A stretch of DNA of 64,000 nt. Origin: Axinella damicornis (taxonomy: Eukaryota > Porifera > Demospongiae > Axinellida > Axinellidae). Below, in pieces: positions 1 through 11,122 of this stretch. The stretch is from contig OZ007516.1 in NCBI GenBank assembly GCA_963931865.1, forward strand, positions 9,920,464 through 9,984,463. Direction: 5' to 3'. Every line of letters starts with the position of its first letter. The first letter of the stretch is position 1. Below the pieces are notes generated by a model. It was not told the origin of the DNA. It made no database searches and saw only the letters and a program-made list of their open reading frames with translations. The translations under genes were made by a program, and so were the position numbers.

Positions 1-206
1 CCTTGGTTACACATCTCTAAGCCGTTTAACTTACAATCGCTGTGCAGACTTCAATCGCTGTGATTGGAATTATGCCAAGCAAACTGCCCTGCTTGAGTTA
101 GCTTGTGAAATGGCAGTAGGCGTATCAATACACTGTTCACACTGAGCAGAAGATTTGACAGGCGTATATATACGCCGATCGCGCTCAGAGAATTAATATT
201 ATCAGT

Positions 207-762
207 TCTAGCAGGAGCACATGAGGAAGCGAGCGGAAGGAAGGGAGGAGCGTGAAACGACCACGCAAAAGATTAAAAATTGAAAACTTTCCCACGGTAG
301 TCCCGTTACTATTTTTAGCTCGCACGTGTATCGTTGTTTTTCTGTGATGCCATTGACTGACTACAGCGACGGGCCAAATCTCGATGGGAGAGAGAGAAGA
401 TAGTGTCCGTAAGTGTCGCGGGATGTTTCCCAGCAGTCATGAACTCCAGAAAAGCAGAAGGGGCTGTTCTTTCCACTAGTCGAGACGCCCGCTTGACTGT
501 GTGGAGCGGCTCGATCGACTGCATCGTCATACAGCACTTTGTCGAGGTCAGTCACTACCAGTATGTCATTCCCCTGCCTCGCTACCATTGGAGTCTTGAT
601 ACTGGCCTTTTCTCTGTCTTCTAGTAGTCGTCATCCTTGAGTCTCCGTACACATGCGAGCTAAAAATAGTAACGGGACTACCGTGGGAAAATTTTCAATT
701 TTTAATCTTTTTCGTGGTTGTTTCACGCTCCTCCCTTCCTTCCGCTTGTATGCGCTCCTAGT
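207..762. repeat. Foldback element with ~110-bp inverted arms
   Basis: The stretch 208-317 is repeated in reverse complement at 652-761 with few differences; both arms contain the shared block ACGGTAGTCCCGTTACTAT. The centre (430-650) resembles 1395-1570 in the same orientation (common CATCGTCATACAG). A partial arm recurs near 19770-19860. This is typical of a non-autonomous inverted-repeat transposon. I recognise no gene in the centre. Confidence 0.7.
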
Positions 763-769
763 TCTAGTC

Positions 770-2670
770 AACCATTTTCCACATAACATACAACTAAAAG
801 AACAATACGAGCTGCTCTACAGCTTACCTTACACTAAGAACCAAAGGGAAAAAAACACAAATTTTAAAAAAAAACGCTAACGTACGGAAAAAAGAACTAA
901 CACAATCACAATAGCTACTCATTCCAGACTTAGGATTAGTGTTTTCCCTGTCATCGCAAGTTGAGTGAAGCATAAGGTTACTTGCCGATTGATGTGTACT
1001 TACACTGTAGTAATGGCATAGGTAAAGGGTTAATGCCTCAGGTGATAAGGGGTAAAGGGCTAATCTGGTTGTCTCAGCTTGTGATTATTGAGCTTCACTT
1101 GTCAGGGATTGTTTTCTGCACAGGATTGTACCCTGAGTGTTGTGATTGCAATGGTAAATGTACTGAAAGTTTAGCAATGGATAGCCATGGTAGGCTCGTA
1201 GGCTCTAGCCTCGTTCCCAAGCCTTCTCACCCCAGCCTCGTTCCCAGGCCTTCCCACCCCAGCGTTTGTCGCTTGCAGTACTAACGTGGGGGAAGGCCTG
1301 GTAACTCGTCACGTGCAGTGACGCAAGTGGATATTGGGTGGATGTCTGGAGGAGTGTCACAAATGCTGGGGTGAGAATACCATTATCGTACGTAGAGGGG
1401 ACGTTTTTTCCACTAGCTGAGACATCCACTCGGCTGTGAAGCGGCTTGATCAACTACATCGTCATACAGCTCTTTCTGAATGTCTGTCACTATCTGCTTC
1501 ACTACCAATGGGGTGGCTTTTCTCTGTTTTCTTCTAGTAGTTACCCTTCTTGAAGTCTTGATATGCATGCAAACAGTGGAAAGTTATCTTTGCATGGTCA
1601 TTGCACACTCATTCCCTTCCTTCCACTCTATACGTCATTAGCTATGCACTCCTGTTGTGACACATTGCCAAGTTGGCAGCATAATCTGACTCTCCATGCC
1701 ACACTTTTTGACATGCAGGAATGAGAAAATTCACCAATCACGAGCTGATGGCAGATGGGAGCACGATTTGTTTGACCCAGCCTTTTAAAGCAGCAGCAGC
1801 AATCAACCAAACTTTGATCTAACCTCATTGACTTTTATGATTCGTATATATAATATTATCTTTTAAGAGCAAGATCAGCATTTTATCATTTCACCAAAGT
1901 GTGAACCTCATTGTCAATATGTATGCTATGTGTCGTGATCATGAAGTATGACGTTCTACCCTGTTTTTGCAGTCGAGGAGTTCCAGTTATGGGCTCCTAA
2001 CGATACTGAATAGTCACAATCATTAATTTTACCAGCACCTTGACGCACAGATTGCCGTCAGGCTTTCTTAACCTCAAGTTTATGCTAGAACGGAGGCCTG
2101 GGAATGAGGCTATGATATCTGAATTGGAAGTGGGTGTGTAATCTAGTACTTCGCGATGAAGAGTGCTCAGCGGAAACTCCGAACCTCCTAGATTCCCTGA
2201 GCTGTGAGCCTAGGGAGAGACTGCTTCAGATGGCTGGCCTTGGTGCCCACAGAGTTGCAATTGGGCAAGTCGGTTGGCGTGCAGGATGTGCTGAGATTCC
2301 CTATAGGATGGTAGCTGCAAACCTGGTAGAGGATCACTGTGGTGAAGTATAATTATACGTGTTGTACTATCAGGAGATGGTGGGTCTCAGTGGAGTAGAT
2401 GCACATCCCAGGAGGTGGGTGGACTCCTATAGCACAGAATCATCGTTTCTCATCAGCCACTTCCTTATAGTCTCGCACACTGGCCTGCGAGACGGCCACT
2501 TCCTCAATTTACGTGCTGGCGTCAATTACTCCAGTTGCACCAGCAAGAGTTCCTGGTTACACACACAACTAGCCCACAAACTATGCACACAATGTCATGC
2601 GTGCACTTAAGATTTCCTCTTTCTGATGGGGTCTTTGTCCATACAAACTGGCAGGCAGTGATGTGTGCGC
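770..2670. other. Non-coding stretch with dispersed repeat fragments
   Basis: I see no supported gene. 1206-1290 carries two left termini of the TAGCCTCGTTCCCAGGC family followed by a partial hairpin, and the matching opposite terminus lies near 2096-2113, so one element about 0.9 kb long may span 1206-2113. 1395-1570 is a diverged copy of the segment at 430-650. Short ORFs at 2134-2610 match nothing I know. Confidence 0.4.
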
Positions 2671-2675
2671 ATTAA

Positions 2676-2995
2676 CTAGGCCTGAGGATTTTATATGCTG
2701 GGAATAATTTGAGCATAATAGGCTGATGGAAGAATTGAGAATAATTATTTGGGAATAATCCAAATTTCTCTTCCGGAAGTAACACGTGCCCATGTGGTGA
2801 GGTCAAAATGGCGGACAGTAGTGAAACGAGTGTGGCTAGTGTTGTGTCTGTTGACCCAGTCTGCGTCGACTCAGACCAAGAGCCAGACGCTGTGCCCCCT
2901 ACGTTTCTTTTTGCTTGAGAAAGAATAATACATTTTGCGAGAATACAAGAATAGAATAATGGGCTATTTTTGGAGAATAATATCCTCAGGCCTAG
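2676..2995. mobile_element. MITE with CTAGGCCTGAGGAT terminal inverted repeats
   Basis: The element begins CTAGGCCTGAGGAT and ends with the exact reverse complement. Flanks TGCGCATT (left) and TGCACATT (right) resemble an 8-bp target duplication with one mismatch. The 320-bp interior is rich in GAATAAT. It sits just upstream of the TRMU exon, inside what should be a TRMU intron. Confidence 0.65.
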
Positions 2996-3040
2996 TGCAC
3001 ATTGCATGGGTGTGCATGTTTGGCTGGTCTCTCTCTCTAG

Positions 3041-3141
3041 GCCACCATTTCTTCACCATCGGTCAGCGGGCAAAGCTGGGAGGGAGGGCCAACGCTTGGT
3101 TTGTAGCCGGGAAGGATGCAGAGAACAACACCATCACAGTG
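3041..3141 (+). CDS. TRMU: TRMU (tRNA 2-thiouridylase) internal exon
   Basis: The exon encodes GHHFFTIGQRAKLGG followed by a segment containing AWFVAGKDAENN. This matches the conserved core of mitochondrial tRNA-specific 2-thiouridylase (MnmA/TRMU), an ATP-dependent enzyme that adds sulfur to the wobble uridine of mitochondrial tRNAs. It is bounded by a TCTCTCTCTAG acceptor and a GTAGGT donor. The glycine codon is split at the acceptor (phase 1) and the exon ends in phase 0. No frame damage is seen. I could not find the neighbouring TRMU exons, so this may be part of a gene with very long introns or a detached fragment. The family assignment is firm; whether the gene is functional is not known. 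Confidence 0.8.
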
Positions 3142-3621
3142 GTAGGTTCCATACCTGGGATAGGATCAGCAGCTCATGCACATGCTGTCTTTCTGTTTCA
3201 GAAGCATTAGAGGAAATATCACCAGACAGGTATATACATGTATGATGCATGTCTGTTTGTACAACAAACACGCCTATAGAGATAAGCATGCAGCTGCGAT
3301 ATTTTTCATCAGCTGCCAATAATGCTCTCGCAGCAGCTGGAATCATTCTCGGGTCTTCTCCCACTCCGTTTTTAACCTCATAATATTGTGACATATACGT
3401 ACGCGTTCAATTGAACTGTGGCTAAAAGTAGAGCGGGAGACAGCCTGGGAACGAGGCTATGCGAGCTCTTTGAAATTTGATTCAAACTGTACTGTTCACT
3501 ATTTAGAGGATGTTTGAGAGTGCAGTGTGACCATGCAAACCCATGCTGGCTGTTACTCCAGGACAAGTAAGCCTCGACTCTCCGTTATAACTTTGCAGCC
3601 AGTTGTCAGATTCTTGTGTGC

Positions 3622-4229
3622 TTAACCCTTTAAGCCCCATTGACGTCTATAGGCATCATTTTGACCCTATGCACTCATAGGGCTTCTCGTCAGTCCAAAA
3701 AGAGACCAAAAAGTCTTCAGAGGGCCTAGGGACAATTTTGAGGGATGACCCCCAAAATTTGGTCAGATTTCGGCGCGCCCTCCCCACTAAACGAAAGGCA
3801 GGGGGGTTTCGAAAGGGGGGGCGGGGGGCCCCCTTCGCCTGTCGTGGGCGTTTTTTGATTTTAATGAGATTCATTGGCCCGAGGATTTTTGATTCTAATG
3901 ATATTCATAGACCCCACCCAGGGCCTCAACAAAACATGCAAATTGGTGGTGTAAGGTGTGCCATCAGTCAGATCTGGCCCAAGTTTAGGGAAATGCTGGG
4001 CGAAAATCCGGCTGACATCCACATTTGACCTCCGATTGCTGGCCTTGTGGGGGGTCATGAATATCATTAACGGTATTGCCAGAGGGGTCTCTCCATGTGT
4101 GCGGGCCCCACCAAGTTTGGCCGCTGAGGAGCGTATGCTGTGGGAGAGGAGTACCTACGAAAGTGGTGTGCGCTGAATGCATGAAAAAGTGTTGTCTTGG
4201 TGGGAAGAATTCGGTGGTTAAAGGGTTAA
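3622..4229. mobile_element. TTAA-flanked MITE, piggyBac-like CCC termini
   Basis: The element is bounded by TTAA at 3622-3625 and 4226-4229. It starts CCCTTTAAGCCCC and ends GGTGGTTAAAGGG, giving short imperfect inverted repeats. TTAA targets with CCC termini are typical of the piggyBac superfamily. The interior holds TAATGAGATTCAT, TAATGATATTCAT and a reversed copy (ATGAATATCATTA near 4056), motifs also found in the 13.1-13.9 kb spacer. No transposase is visible. Confidence 0.7.
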
Positions 4230-4620
4230 TCTGAATGCATGAGGGTTAATTTTGTCGTGGGGGATTATCCTGACTCCGGATCCGGCTCACACACGTACAC
4301 GCACACAGCAAGCTGTGTTCTAGGAGTGCGAGGTGGTGCTGCCATCATGCATGTGTGCATGCAAGTTGCAACTTGACTACTGCTATGGGAACAATGGCTG
4401 GCCAATCAGAGGCATATCAACTTCAAGTCAGCATTGTAATCATGAATTGATCACAAAATATCACAATGAAGTCAAACTGTTGTACAAACTACATGGCATT
4501 GCATCAAGGTACATAAAAAAATCTGAGATCTCCTTGAGAAATTTGAAATTTGAAACGGTTTAAATGTTGACAGACTTACTACAAAAAAAAACAGGGAGAG
4601 TCAGTCAGTCAGTACAGTTA
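4230..4620. other. Short gap without recognised gene
   Basis: Between the TTAA element and the EGF remnant I see only unique-looking sequence and no supported ORF or repeat. Confidence 0.3.
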
Positions 4621-5143
4621 TCATTCACCGCAGTGGTCTCCATGGTAACCCACTGGGGCAAGTGCAGACCATGCTGGTTCCGTTGACGCTACAGGTCCCA
4701 CCGTTGGCGCACGGTTGTGAGCTCGGGTGACATGGATCAGCAGTCCTGATCTCGTAGCACTCCCCCATAAAACCACTGAGACACTGACACGAGAATGATC
4801 GACTCACATAGGTGGAATTGCAGGTGGAATTGTTCCGGCAAGGGTTAGGGATGCAGAAATATACTGTCAATCGGCAGCGTCGACCCGAGTATACCCCGGA
4901 TCACACACAAAGGATGGAGATGTACTTTTATTTCTACAGCGGCCATGGTCACACGCCATGCCAGACTCTCTGCAGTAGTCGCGCTGTTCTCCACACGTTG
5001 TACCGACATATCCACACCTGGCCACCCCGGGTTCGCACACAGGTTCCATTCCTACCACACAGGGACTCGGTGCATGGGTCTGGGACGACCTCACTCTCAC
5101 AGTAGGACCCAGTGAAGGCAGCAGGACAGGTGCACTCTATTAG
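4621..5143 (-). pseudogene. EGF-repeat protein fragment with three frameshifts
   Basis: Read on the minus strand, about three EGF-like repeats follow one another. They contain CTCPAAFTGSYCE, then DPCTESLCGRNGTC, RCGYVGTTCGEQRDYC, FCIPNPCRNNSTC, CQCLSGFMGECYE, and QPCANGGTCSVNG ending CPSGYHGDHCGE. The cysteine spacing and the G-[YF]-x-G turns are those of extracellular EGF domains. The reading frame must change three times, near 5035, 4875 and 4640, to keep the pattern. The next in-frame codon after CGE is a stop (4621-4623), but CG|GTGAAT could also be a splice donor. The likely source is a secreted or membrane adhesion/receptor protein. The frameshifts suggest a pseudogene; sequencing indels are the alternative. 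Confidence 0.7.
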
Positions 5144-5691
5144 CGCTGCGACTGAACTGTAGGTGTGTGTGGTGTGGTATATATATGTGTGAGTGTGAGC
5201 AGATGTGGGGGTGTGAGGGTCAGTGTGAAAACCTATCAAGTTATTCAACACTACAATTGAGATAGTTATCAGACAGTGTCTAGACAAGCCTTGGCAGGTT
5301 TTGACATGATTACCATCACAACCAACCAACTAACTAGAATGCAGAGCAATGTGGGGCGAGCGTGAGCGATGTTGTGCTGTTAGATATTCCGACTGAACCG
5401 ATCACGCTCCAGCCTTCTCTTCCGTTTCTTCCTACAATTTTATGATCAATGAACTGAGCTATATATTGTATCGGTACTTGAATTCCCGCAACTGGTTGTT
5501 GCACATGGTTGTGTATTGAACTCAAAACGTACGGAATTACAAACAGACGTACATACGGACAAACTTTTTATCCTGCAGCACACATCAATAGATGACATAC
5601 CTCATAGCAGCCAGCACTGTAGGCTCTTCCCCAGCTTTTTGTCGCTGACGACTGTGCTGCTGATCTTCTGCAGAAGCAAGTACACATTAAT
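5144..5691. other. Gap with TG-rich stretch and partial GGGGCGAGC repeat
   Basis: 5155-5215 is TG-rich. Near 5353 a GTGGGGCGAGCGTGAGCGA fragment repeats the start of the element at 5692. No gene is supported. Confidence 0.35.
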
Positions 5692-6312
5692 TGGGGCGAG
5701 CGTGAGCGAGCCCCACACTAGCGTGACTTCATTGCGCTCTGCGTGTGTATGTTTGGTGGATCTTGCAAATACCGTAAATTTGAAATCAGCGAATTTCACT
5801 TGCACGTGCACAATAATATTCAAATTCAATGAACTCGACGAACCGTCTATATATAGCTACCTGTAGCTGTTCGACGAACGATGGCGACAACAAAGACGGA
5901 GACCACTCGTGGACATTGGCTAGAGCATCATGAACATTCTTCCTCCTCGGCGACACTGACAAAGACGGAGACAGCGTGTGGACCTACACGTACCGCCTTG
6001 CCGGTTAGCCTAGCTACATTGCTGCTAGGCTATAAACGCTAACCTGACTCGCTCACAGTTGCTGTGATGTGCACGAGAGGATGCAGAGAATATAGCTACA
6101 ATGACATACTAAAAATCGTCTTTCAGCAACTTCATGCTAATGCGTACAACAACATTGCTAGCAGAAACAGAAACACTGAATGGTTCAGCCAGCAATAGCC
6201 CTCTTCGGTCACACACTTGCTTCCAACAATGCTGATCATGGCTTTGACCGTTTTCATATACTGCCCAGCCTTCACTACTATACTGACATGCAGTACGTCA
6301 GGCGAGCCCCAC
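5692..6312. repeat. Dispersed GGGGCGAGC repeat, copy A (uninterrupted)
   Basis: This stretch starts GGGGCGAGCGTGAGCGAGCC and ends near GGCGAGCCCC. It is nearly identical to 56133-56296 plus 58375-58862, except that copy B contains a non-LTR retrotransposon. In copy A the sequence runs without a break across 5820/5821, so this copy preserves the empty target site. Weak complementarity of the ends suggests a DNA transposon derivative. Short minus-strand ORFs inside recur in copy B but are not recognisable proteins. Confidence 0.7.
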
Positions 6313-6412
6313 AATGCCCTGCATTCTCCTAGTTTTAGTATTGCCATGTTGCTATACCACAATCATGTAGCTTTGCTCAATTCAGCTGCTGCTCCCTCAC
6401 TACATCGAACCT

Positions 6413-6497
6413 TAGCCTCGTTCCCAGGCTCTTCCCCAGCTTTTTGTCGCGTACAGTATGCGACAAAAAGTTGGGGAGGAGCCTGGGAACGAGGCTA
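6413..6497. mobile_element. TAGCCTCG-family hairpin MITE
   Basis: The element starts TAGCCTCGTTCCCAGGC and ends with the reverse complement GCCTGGGAACGAGGCTA; the two halves pair almost completely around the loop. It is one of many copies in the window. Confidence 0.8.
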
Positions 6498-6901
6498 GGG
6501 AACCTACCGTATAAGTCTGTGGTGCATAAGTCGCTGATTTTCTTCAGCGTGTGTCATTAGTAAAAGTGTACCATAAATTATGTAAAATGCAATATTGAAT
6601 ACCAAAGTTATATAATTATGCTCTATGAAGATGCTATGTTCATCCACAGTAAGCTCAGCACCCTAGCCTTGTGGTAATAAATACAGTGGTAGTCACAGAG
6701 AGCACGATGGCATCATCTCTAATGGCAACAGGGATGATGTCATCAGAGCCTTCACTACACAGGAAGTACAATACAATCTACTTCACTGCTACAGTACATG
6801 TACTAGTAACAGCTGATTGCATTTACCCGGGGCGTGGTCTGGGTTGCGGCAGTTTTTCCCAACTCTGTATTGCTGGTACTCTGTGGTCTGTGTGGGTATA
6901 T

Positions 6902-7330
6902 GGCAACAGAGACAGAAGGCTACCATTACCATGGCAACAGAAGACACAAGGCTACCATTACCATGGCAACAGAAGACACTGGCACACAAGGCTACCATTA
7001 CCATGGCAACAGAAGACAGTGGCACACAAGGTTACCAGCTATTACCATGGCAACAGAAGACACTGGTACACAAGGCTACCATTACCATGGCAACAGAAGA
7101 CACTGGCACACAAGGCTACCATTACCATGGCAACAGAAGACAGTGGCACACAAGGTTACCAGCTATTACCATGGCAACAGAAGACACTGGTACACAAGGC
7201 TACCATTACCATGGCAACAGAAGACACTGGCACACAAGGCTACCATTACCATGGCAACAGAAGACAGTGGCACACAAGGTTACCAGCTATTACCATGGCA
7301 ACAGAAGACACTGGTACACAAGGCTACCAT
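6902..7330. repeat. Minisatellite with 124-bp higher-order unit
   Basis: About ten units of 40-44 bp share the core TACCATGGCAACAGAAGACA. Every third unit carries an extra AGCT insertion, giving a higher-order period of exactly 124 bp (GTTACCAGCT at 7031, 7155 and 7279). Because 124 leaves remainder 1 on division by 3, all three forward frames stay open and encode rotated versions of the same peptides. Confidence 0.9.
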
Positions 7331-8091
7331 TCCCTGACATAATGCAATTGACCGTTCAGGCAAACAATTAAGAACCACAGCTGGCATCCCAACTCCATCT
7401 GCCATGTATTCCTGGAATCTGCTCCTCTGGCGGATGCATCGCCTCTGTGGTGCATTCCTGTCATGCAGAGGGGGAGGCTGAATACATGTAGGACACCTCC
7501 GGATAAGGTGTGGGAACCGCAGACGGACACCGCAGACGGACACAGATCTAACCCCTTCCAGCTGATTCAAATTAGAGTCAACTTCAAGCTGGTAATGTAT
7601 ATTACTAGGAATACGCATGCCCAGTGTCTGTGCCTCGCGCACGCTCACAATCTGTAATAGTAGGCGTGGTTTCCTGTGGAAGAAAAACGAAGGTGCGAAA
7701 GTCAGTTCAGCGTGCGAAGTTTATTATTCGAAATTGTGCGAAGTTGCTGGTTGAGGTTGAAGATGGCTAAGCGTTGCCAGGAAGAATACGAAGCCGTTAG
7801 CGAGGTTCTACACCCTTCGACACTGTCAACACTCTATATGTACATACCATGGCCTAGACTAAACGTTTGTCTTACTTGTCTCCGCTAAACTCTCCTTGTA
7901 TACATCGCTTCTTCGTCAATCTGTCAGACTCTCTCTCCTTTGCATTACTCTCTTCTGAGGCAGTGTCCCTTTTCCCTGTATAGATCGCTTCTTTCTCAAC
8001 TCTGCATTTCGCACGTGCACGAGCACGTGGCTATCGGGACCACAGAAACCGCAGCGATGTAACCGCCCCCTGCCCCTCGCAATTAAAGTGT

Positions 8092-8096
<5 letters not shown>
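7331..8096. other. No recognised gene
   Basis: Only short unrelated ORFs are present. GCAGACGGACACC is directly repeated near 7520-7540. No splice-bordered conserved exon is recognised. Confidence 0.3.
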
Positions 8097-8139
<43 letters not shown>

Positions 8140-8144
8140 ATATA
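8097..8144. repeat. (AT)n microsatellite
   Basis: An almost uninterrupted AT dinucleotide run of about 48 bp. Confidence 0.95.
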
Positions 8145-8274
8145 CAGACGCGATGTGACTACGCTGCACGATTTGTTGCCTCGCGCTAAGGCGCTCGGCA
8201 ATTAGCTCTTCACAAGTTAAAGTAGATCACCAAATATATACAGCAAATTTGCTGCATGCTGTTACCATAATACT

Positions 8275-8411
8275 AGGGGTGTAGTTAATCATGTGCCTAG
8301 CAGAGCTAGCTCATGAGAGTTGACATGAAAGTCCTGTGACTTGCAAGTCACAGGACTCTTATGTCAACTCACATGACCTAGCTCTGCTAGGCACATGGTT
8401 AACTACATCCT
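8275..8411. mobile_element. Near-perfect hairpin MITE with ~62-bp arms
   Basis: The left arm contains CATGTGCCTAGCAGAGCTAG and the right arm its complement. The two arms meet near 8340 at CTTGCAAG. Ends are AGGGGTGTAGTTAA and TTAACTACATCCTTA, flanked by TA-containing sequence. No coding capacity. Confidence 0.8.
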
Positions 8412-8559
8412 TAGTATGTATCAACTCATAGAAGAGGGGACAGAACTCAGCAATGGCCTGAGAGCCTCCCTTGCACCTGTGATACAAGAACATCATTGTG
8501 TTACTGGAGATTACTGGACGATAACCAACTTATAACCCCGTTTGAAAAAAGCAATCTCG

Positions 8560-8966
8560 TAGCCTCATTCCCAGGCCGTTCCCACCACCAGCATTCAATC
8601 GCTTCCAGCATGAAATACGGTGGGAGATCTGGTCACATGCGATGACGTCAGGTAGACAGATGGTAGACACACGGGGGGCGGTGCCCAACCGTTATAATAC
8701 CTGTTTCGTGTTGATCCGTCCCCAGCGTTGTGAACAACTAACGGTACCGACTGTTTGCCTTACGAACGCTCTGATATCCAGCCATTGGACAGACAGTAAA
8801 ACACAGGACATCGACATTCTTCGTTGGGCACCACCCTCCGTGTGTCTACCATGTGTCTACCTGATGGCATCGCACGTGACCAGATCTAGCTCTCAGGCCT
8901 TCCCCCGCTGTATTTCATACTGGAAGCGATGATGCTGGCCGTGGGAACGGCCTGGGAATGAGGCTA
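8560..8966. mobile_element. TAGCCTCG-family MITE with exact 9-bp target duplication
   Basis: The termini are TAGCCTCATTCCCAGGCC and its complement. The flanking direct repeats GCAATCTCG (8551-8559 and 8967-8975) are identical and 9 bp long. The 407-bp interior is shared with a diverged copy at 61621-61975 and, reversed, with 17400-17600. Short ORFs in all three copies are non-coding shadows. A 9-bp duplication fits Mutator-like elements better than hAT (8 bp). Confidence 0.85.
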
Positions 8967-9068
8967 GCAATCTCGGTGGTACAACCACAATCTGTTCATC
9001 TTCTCTGAGTGCAAAAATTAATTATACATGTACATACACAGAACAATTTTTCTCCTACCAGGGTGTAA

Positions 9069-9411
9069 TTACGCTTCTTGCCACAGTGGATTTCCTATTA
9101 CATAGTACTCGGTTGTTAGAGGTTGAGAGTAGTTCTTGAGCATGCAGGGGCCTGCCCGCATCCAGTGGTCCAAACACCCTTCCCTGTGGAGTCGCCAGTC
9201 AGGATCATCGCAATATGGAGATAATTCTGTCTTCCTGGAATTGTGTTGGGTGGGAGTATGTATGGGGATGAATACAATATTCTGATGTGCCATATATCAC
9301 ACCCTTACCTTTCCTTGGCATAGTCCATCCATCCCCTACAACTCTCGTTCACGAAGCCACATCCCCGATGGTAGCAGCCGCCCTCCATAGCGGTAGCCTG
9401 CCCGATACCAG
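9069..9411 (-). CDS. Two 3' exons of a Cys-rich, probably secreted protein
   Basis: On the minus strand, exon A (9411-9309) follows an ATGCAG acceptor, encodes a segment with GGCYHRGCGFVNESCRGW, and ends at a GTAAGG donor. Exon B (9234-9069) follows a TTCCAG acceptor, encodes YCDDPDWRLHREGC and LDHWMRAGPC, and stops at TAA. Phases match (AG|G, an Arg codon). The Cys/Trp/Gly spacing (C-x3-W-x3-G-x-C) loosely resembles ShK-type extracellular modules, but the first spacing differs from the canonical domain, so I do not name the family. No damage is visible. The short intron contains a segment also present at 10058-10125. Confidence 0.5.
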
Positions 9412-10057
9412 CTGCATGAGATGGCAACACAAAATTTGAAATTAATAAGTTTCAGGTGTCAGTTGATATAAAGACTGGTACACACCTTACTATTAGAGGT
9501 ATGTATTGTGGGGCGAGCCTGAGCAGGCTTGGAACAGGCACATGAATTTCTGTAACTGTGTTGTACTGCAGCTGTGATGCATGAGCAGCTTTAGCAATAT
9601 ATACTACCGAACGTATATAATATCTATGCTGCGATGACTTTGTCTGGTATATGGATGTCAGTAGCTGCAGACATAATTATGTCACATGTTACTCAACCTC
9701 TACTGCATGGTACCAAGGGCGCATCAGCCGCTGAAGGCGGCGAGAGGGCATGCAACTTCCTATAGCGCATGTATTGACGGCATAGTGCTGAGTGTTACTA
9801 AAAATAACGTTTCTGGTTAAGCACGGTACGGTTACAGATGTTCGACGGAACTTATTCGTTATTCCTGGTCAAGGAAGATGAGTGCTACCAATGTCGGTAC
9901 AGAAACGCCATCCCTATAGCCCAAGTACTTCTTCTAGTCAGGGTACCTCTCCTACCAGTGTAGCAGGCCCATATTCGGAGAAAGTATCGCCGGATGCAAG
10001 CCAACATTCGCCGTTCTCGACAACAGCACAACAGCTTGACATTTGCTGTTGTCTGTC
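9412..10057. other. No recognised gene
   Basis: Contains a GTGGGGCGAGCCTGAGC fragment near 9510 but no supported exon. Confidence 0.3.
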
Positions 10058-10290
10058 TTCCTGGAAATGTGTTGGGTGGGAGTATGTGTGGGGATGAATA
10101 CAATATTCTGATGTGCCACATTTCACACAGTTGGAGGGAGGGAATGATAGCATCGAAAAGAGCTCACGCTAGGTAGCTAGGTCCTCGTCAAAGACGAACA
10201 CTACAGACGGAATGCCTAAGTACAAAAGTGACCGCATAAGGGGCGCATGTCAACGGTTCACATGCTTATACAGTCAAAATTTGTTTAGTA
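10058..10290. repeat. Dispersed repeat, also inverted at 62370-62540
   Basis: 10058-10125 repeats the short intron of the Cys-rich gene (shared GTTGGGTGGGAGTATGT). 10126-10290 is repeated in reverse orientation at 62370-62540 (shared AGCTCACGCTAGGTAG and TGACCGCATAAGG). No coding content recognised. Confidence 0.6.
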
Positions 10291-11040
10291 ACACTCAGCA
10301 TTTTGCCGTCTATGAACGTTGCATGCCCTCGATGTGCCCTTGATGGTACCCCACCCTGTTACAACCATGGGCTTGTCAGACTAGCCTGCTTGCTTTTATA
10401 CTATCACATCCAACATGGCTCTATGCAGCATAGTTCCATATTGCCTTAGCAACTAAACGTAGTACATGGGAATCTCCATGACACTCTGGTATCTGGGGTA
10501 TTATGGGCCTGCCATGCATTTCGATGGCCCACACAGTCGCCACCCACCAAAGAAAAAGCGAACAACATCGGTCACTGTATGGGGCAATTCCACCAATAGC
10601 AACGTTCAACCGATGATCGGCACATCACTAACAGCTGGCAACCCTAAGACATAAACCGCCTGTAAGAATGGAGCAAACAAGAAACTGGTCATCAACACAC
10701 CCAGAGTCTTCCAGCAGTGCTAGGGTGATCCTGGATATCACTGGTGTTGACCCAGGAGAGGCAGACATCAGTTCGTCCTGGGGACAGGAGGGAGGGAGCT
10801 CAGTACAAATAGGCAGAAACACCTGGTAATGAATTCCTAGCTGTGGCAATGCAGTGGGAGGAGATATGTCTAGACATACACCATGTACATGTGCAGTAAC
10901 TACACTGAACTGGCCATGACATTTGTAAAAGCCAGAATGTGAAAGAGGTAAAGCACCAATAGAATAATAGACAGTTCTTTTTGATTTGTTGTCATGGTAA
11001 CAACGTTTCAGTCTTTCAGTCGACAGCTTTTCACGCGAAT
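10291..11040. other. No recognised gene
   Basis: Short ORFs at 10466-10850 on both strands match no family known to me. No clear repeats. Confidence 0.3.
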
Positions 11041-11097
11041 GTTACCAGGCTCTCTCCTCCTCCCGTTTTTAGAGGAGAGAGCCTAGGACCGAGGCTA
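11041..11097. mobile_element. Short hairpin related to the TAGCCTCG family
   Basis: Reads GTTACCAGGCTCTCTCC, a small loop, then GGAGAGAGCCTAGGACCGAG and GCTA. A relative lies at 50262-50806. Confidence 0.65.
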
Positions 11098-11122
11098 CAC
11101 ACTCTCCTCCGTGTCCACTTAC

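Noticed and set aside
6671..7371. Three long overlapping forward ORFs (167-223 codons)
   Set aside because: They are the three frames of one minisatellite with a period not divisible by three; no start context, splice signal or domain supports translation.
8642..8932. 96-codon ORF with a relative at 61706-62017
   Set aside because: Both lie inside copies of the same MITE; similarity reflects the repeat, not a gene.
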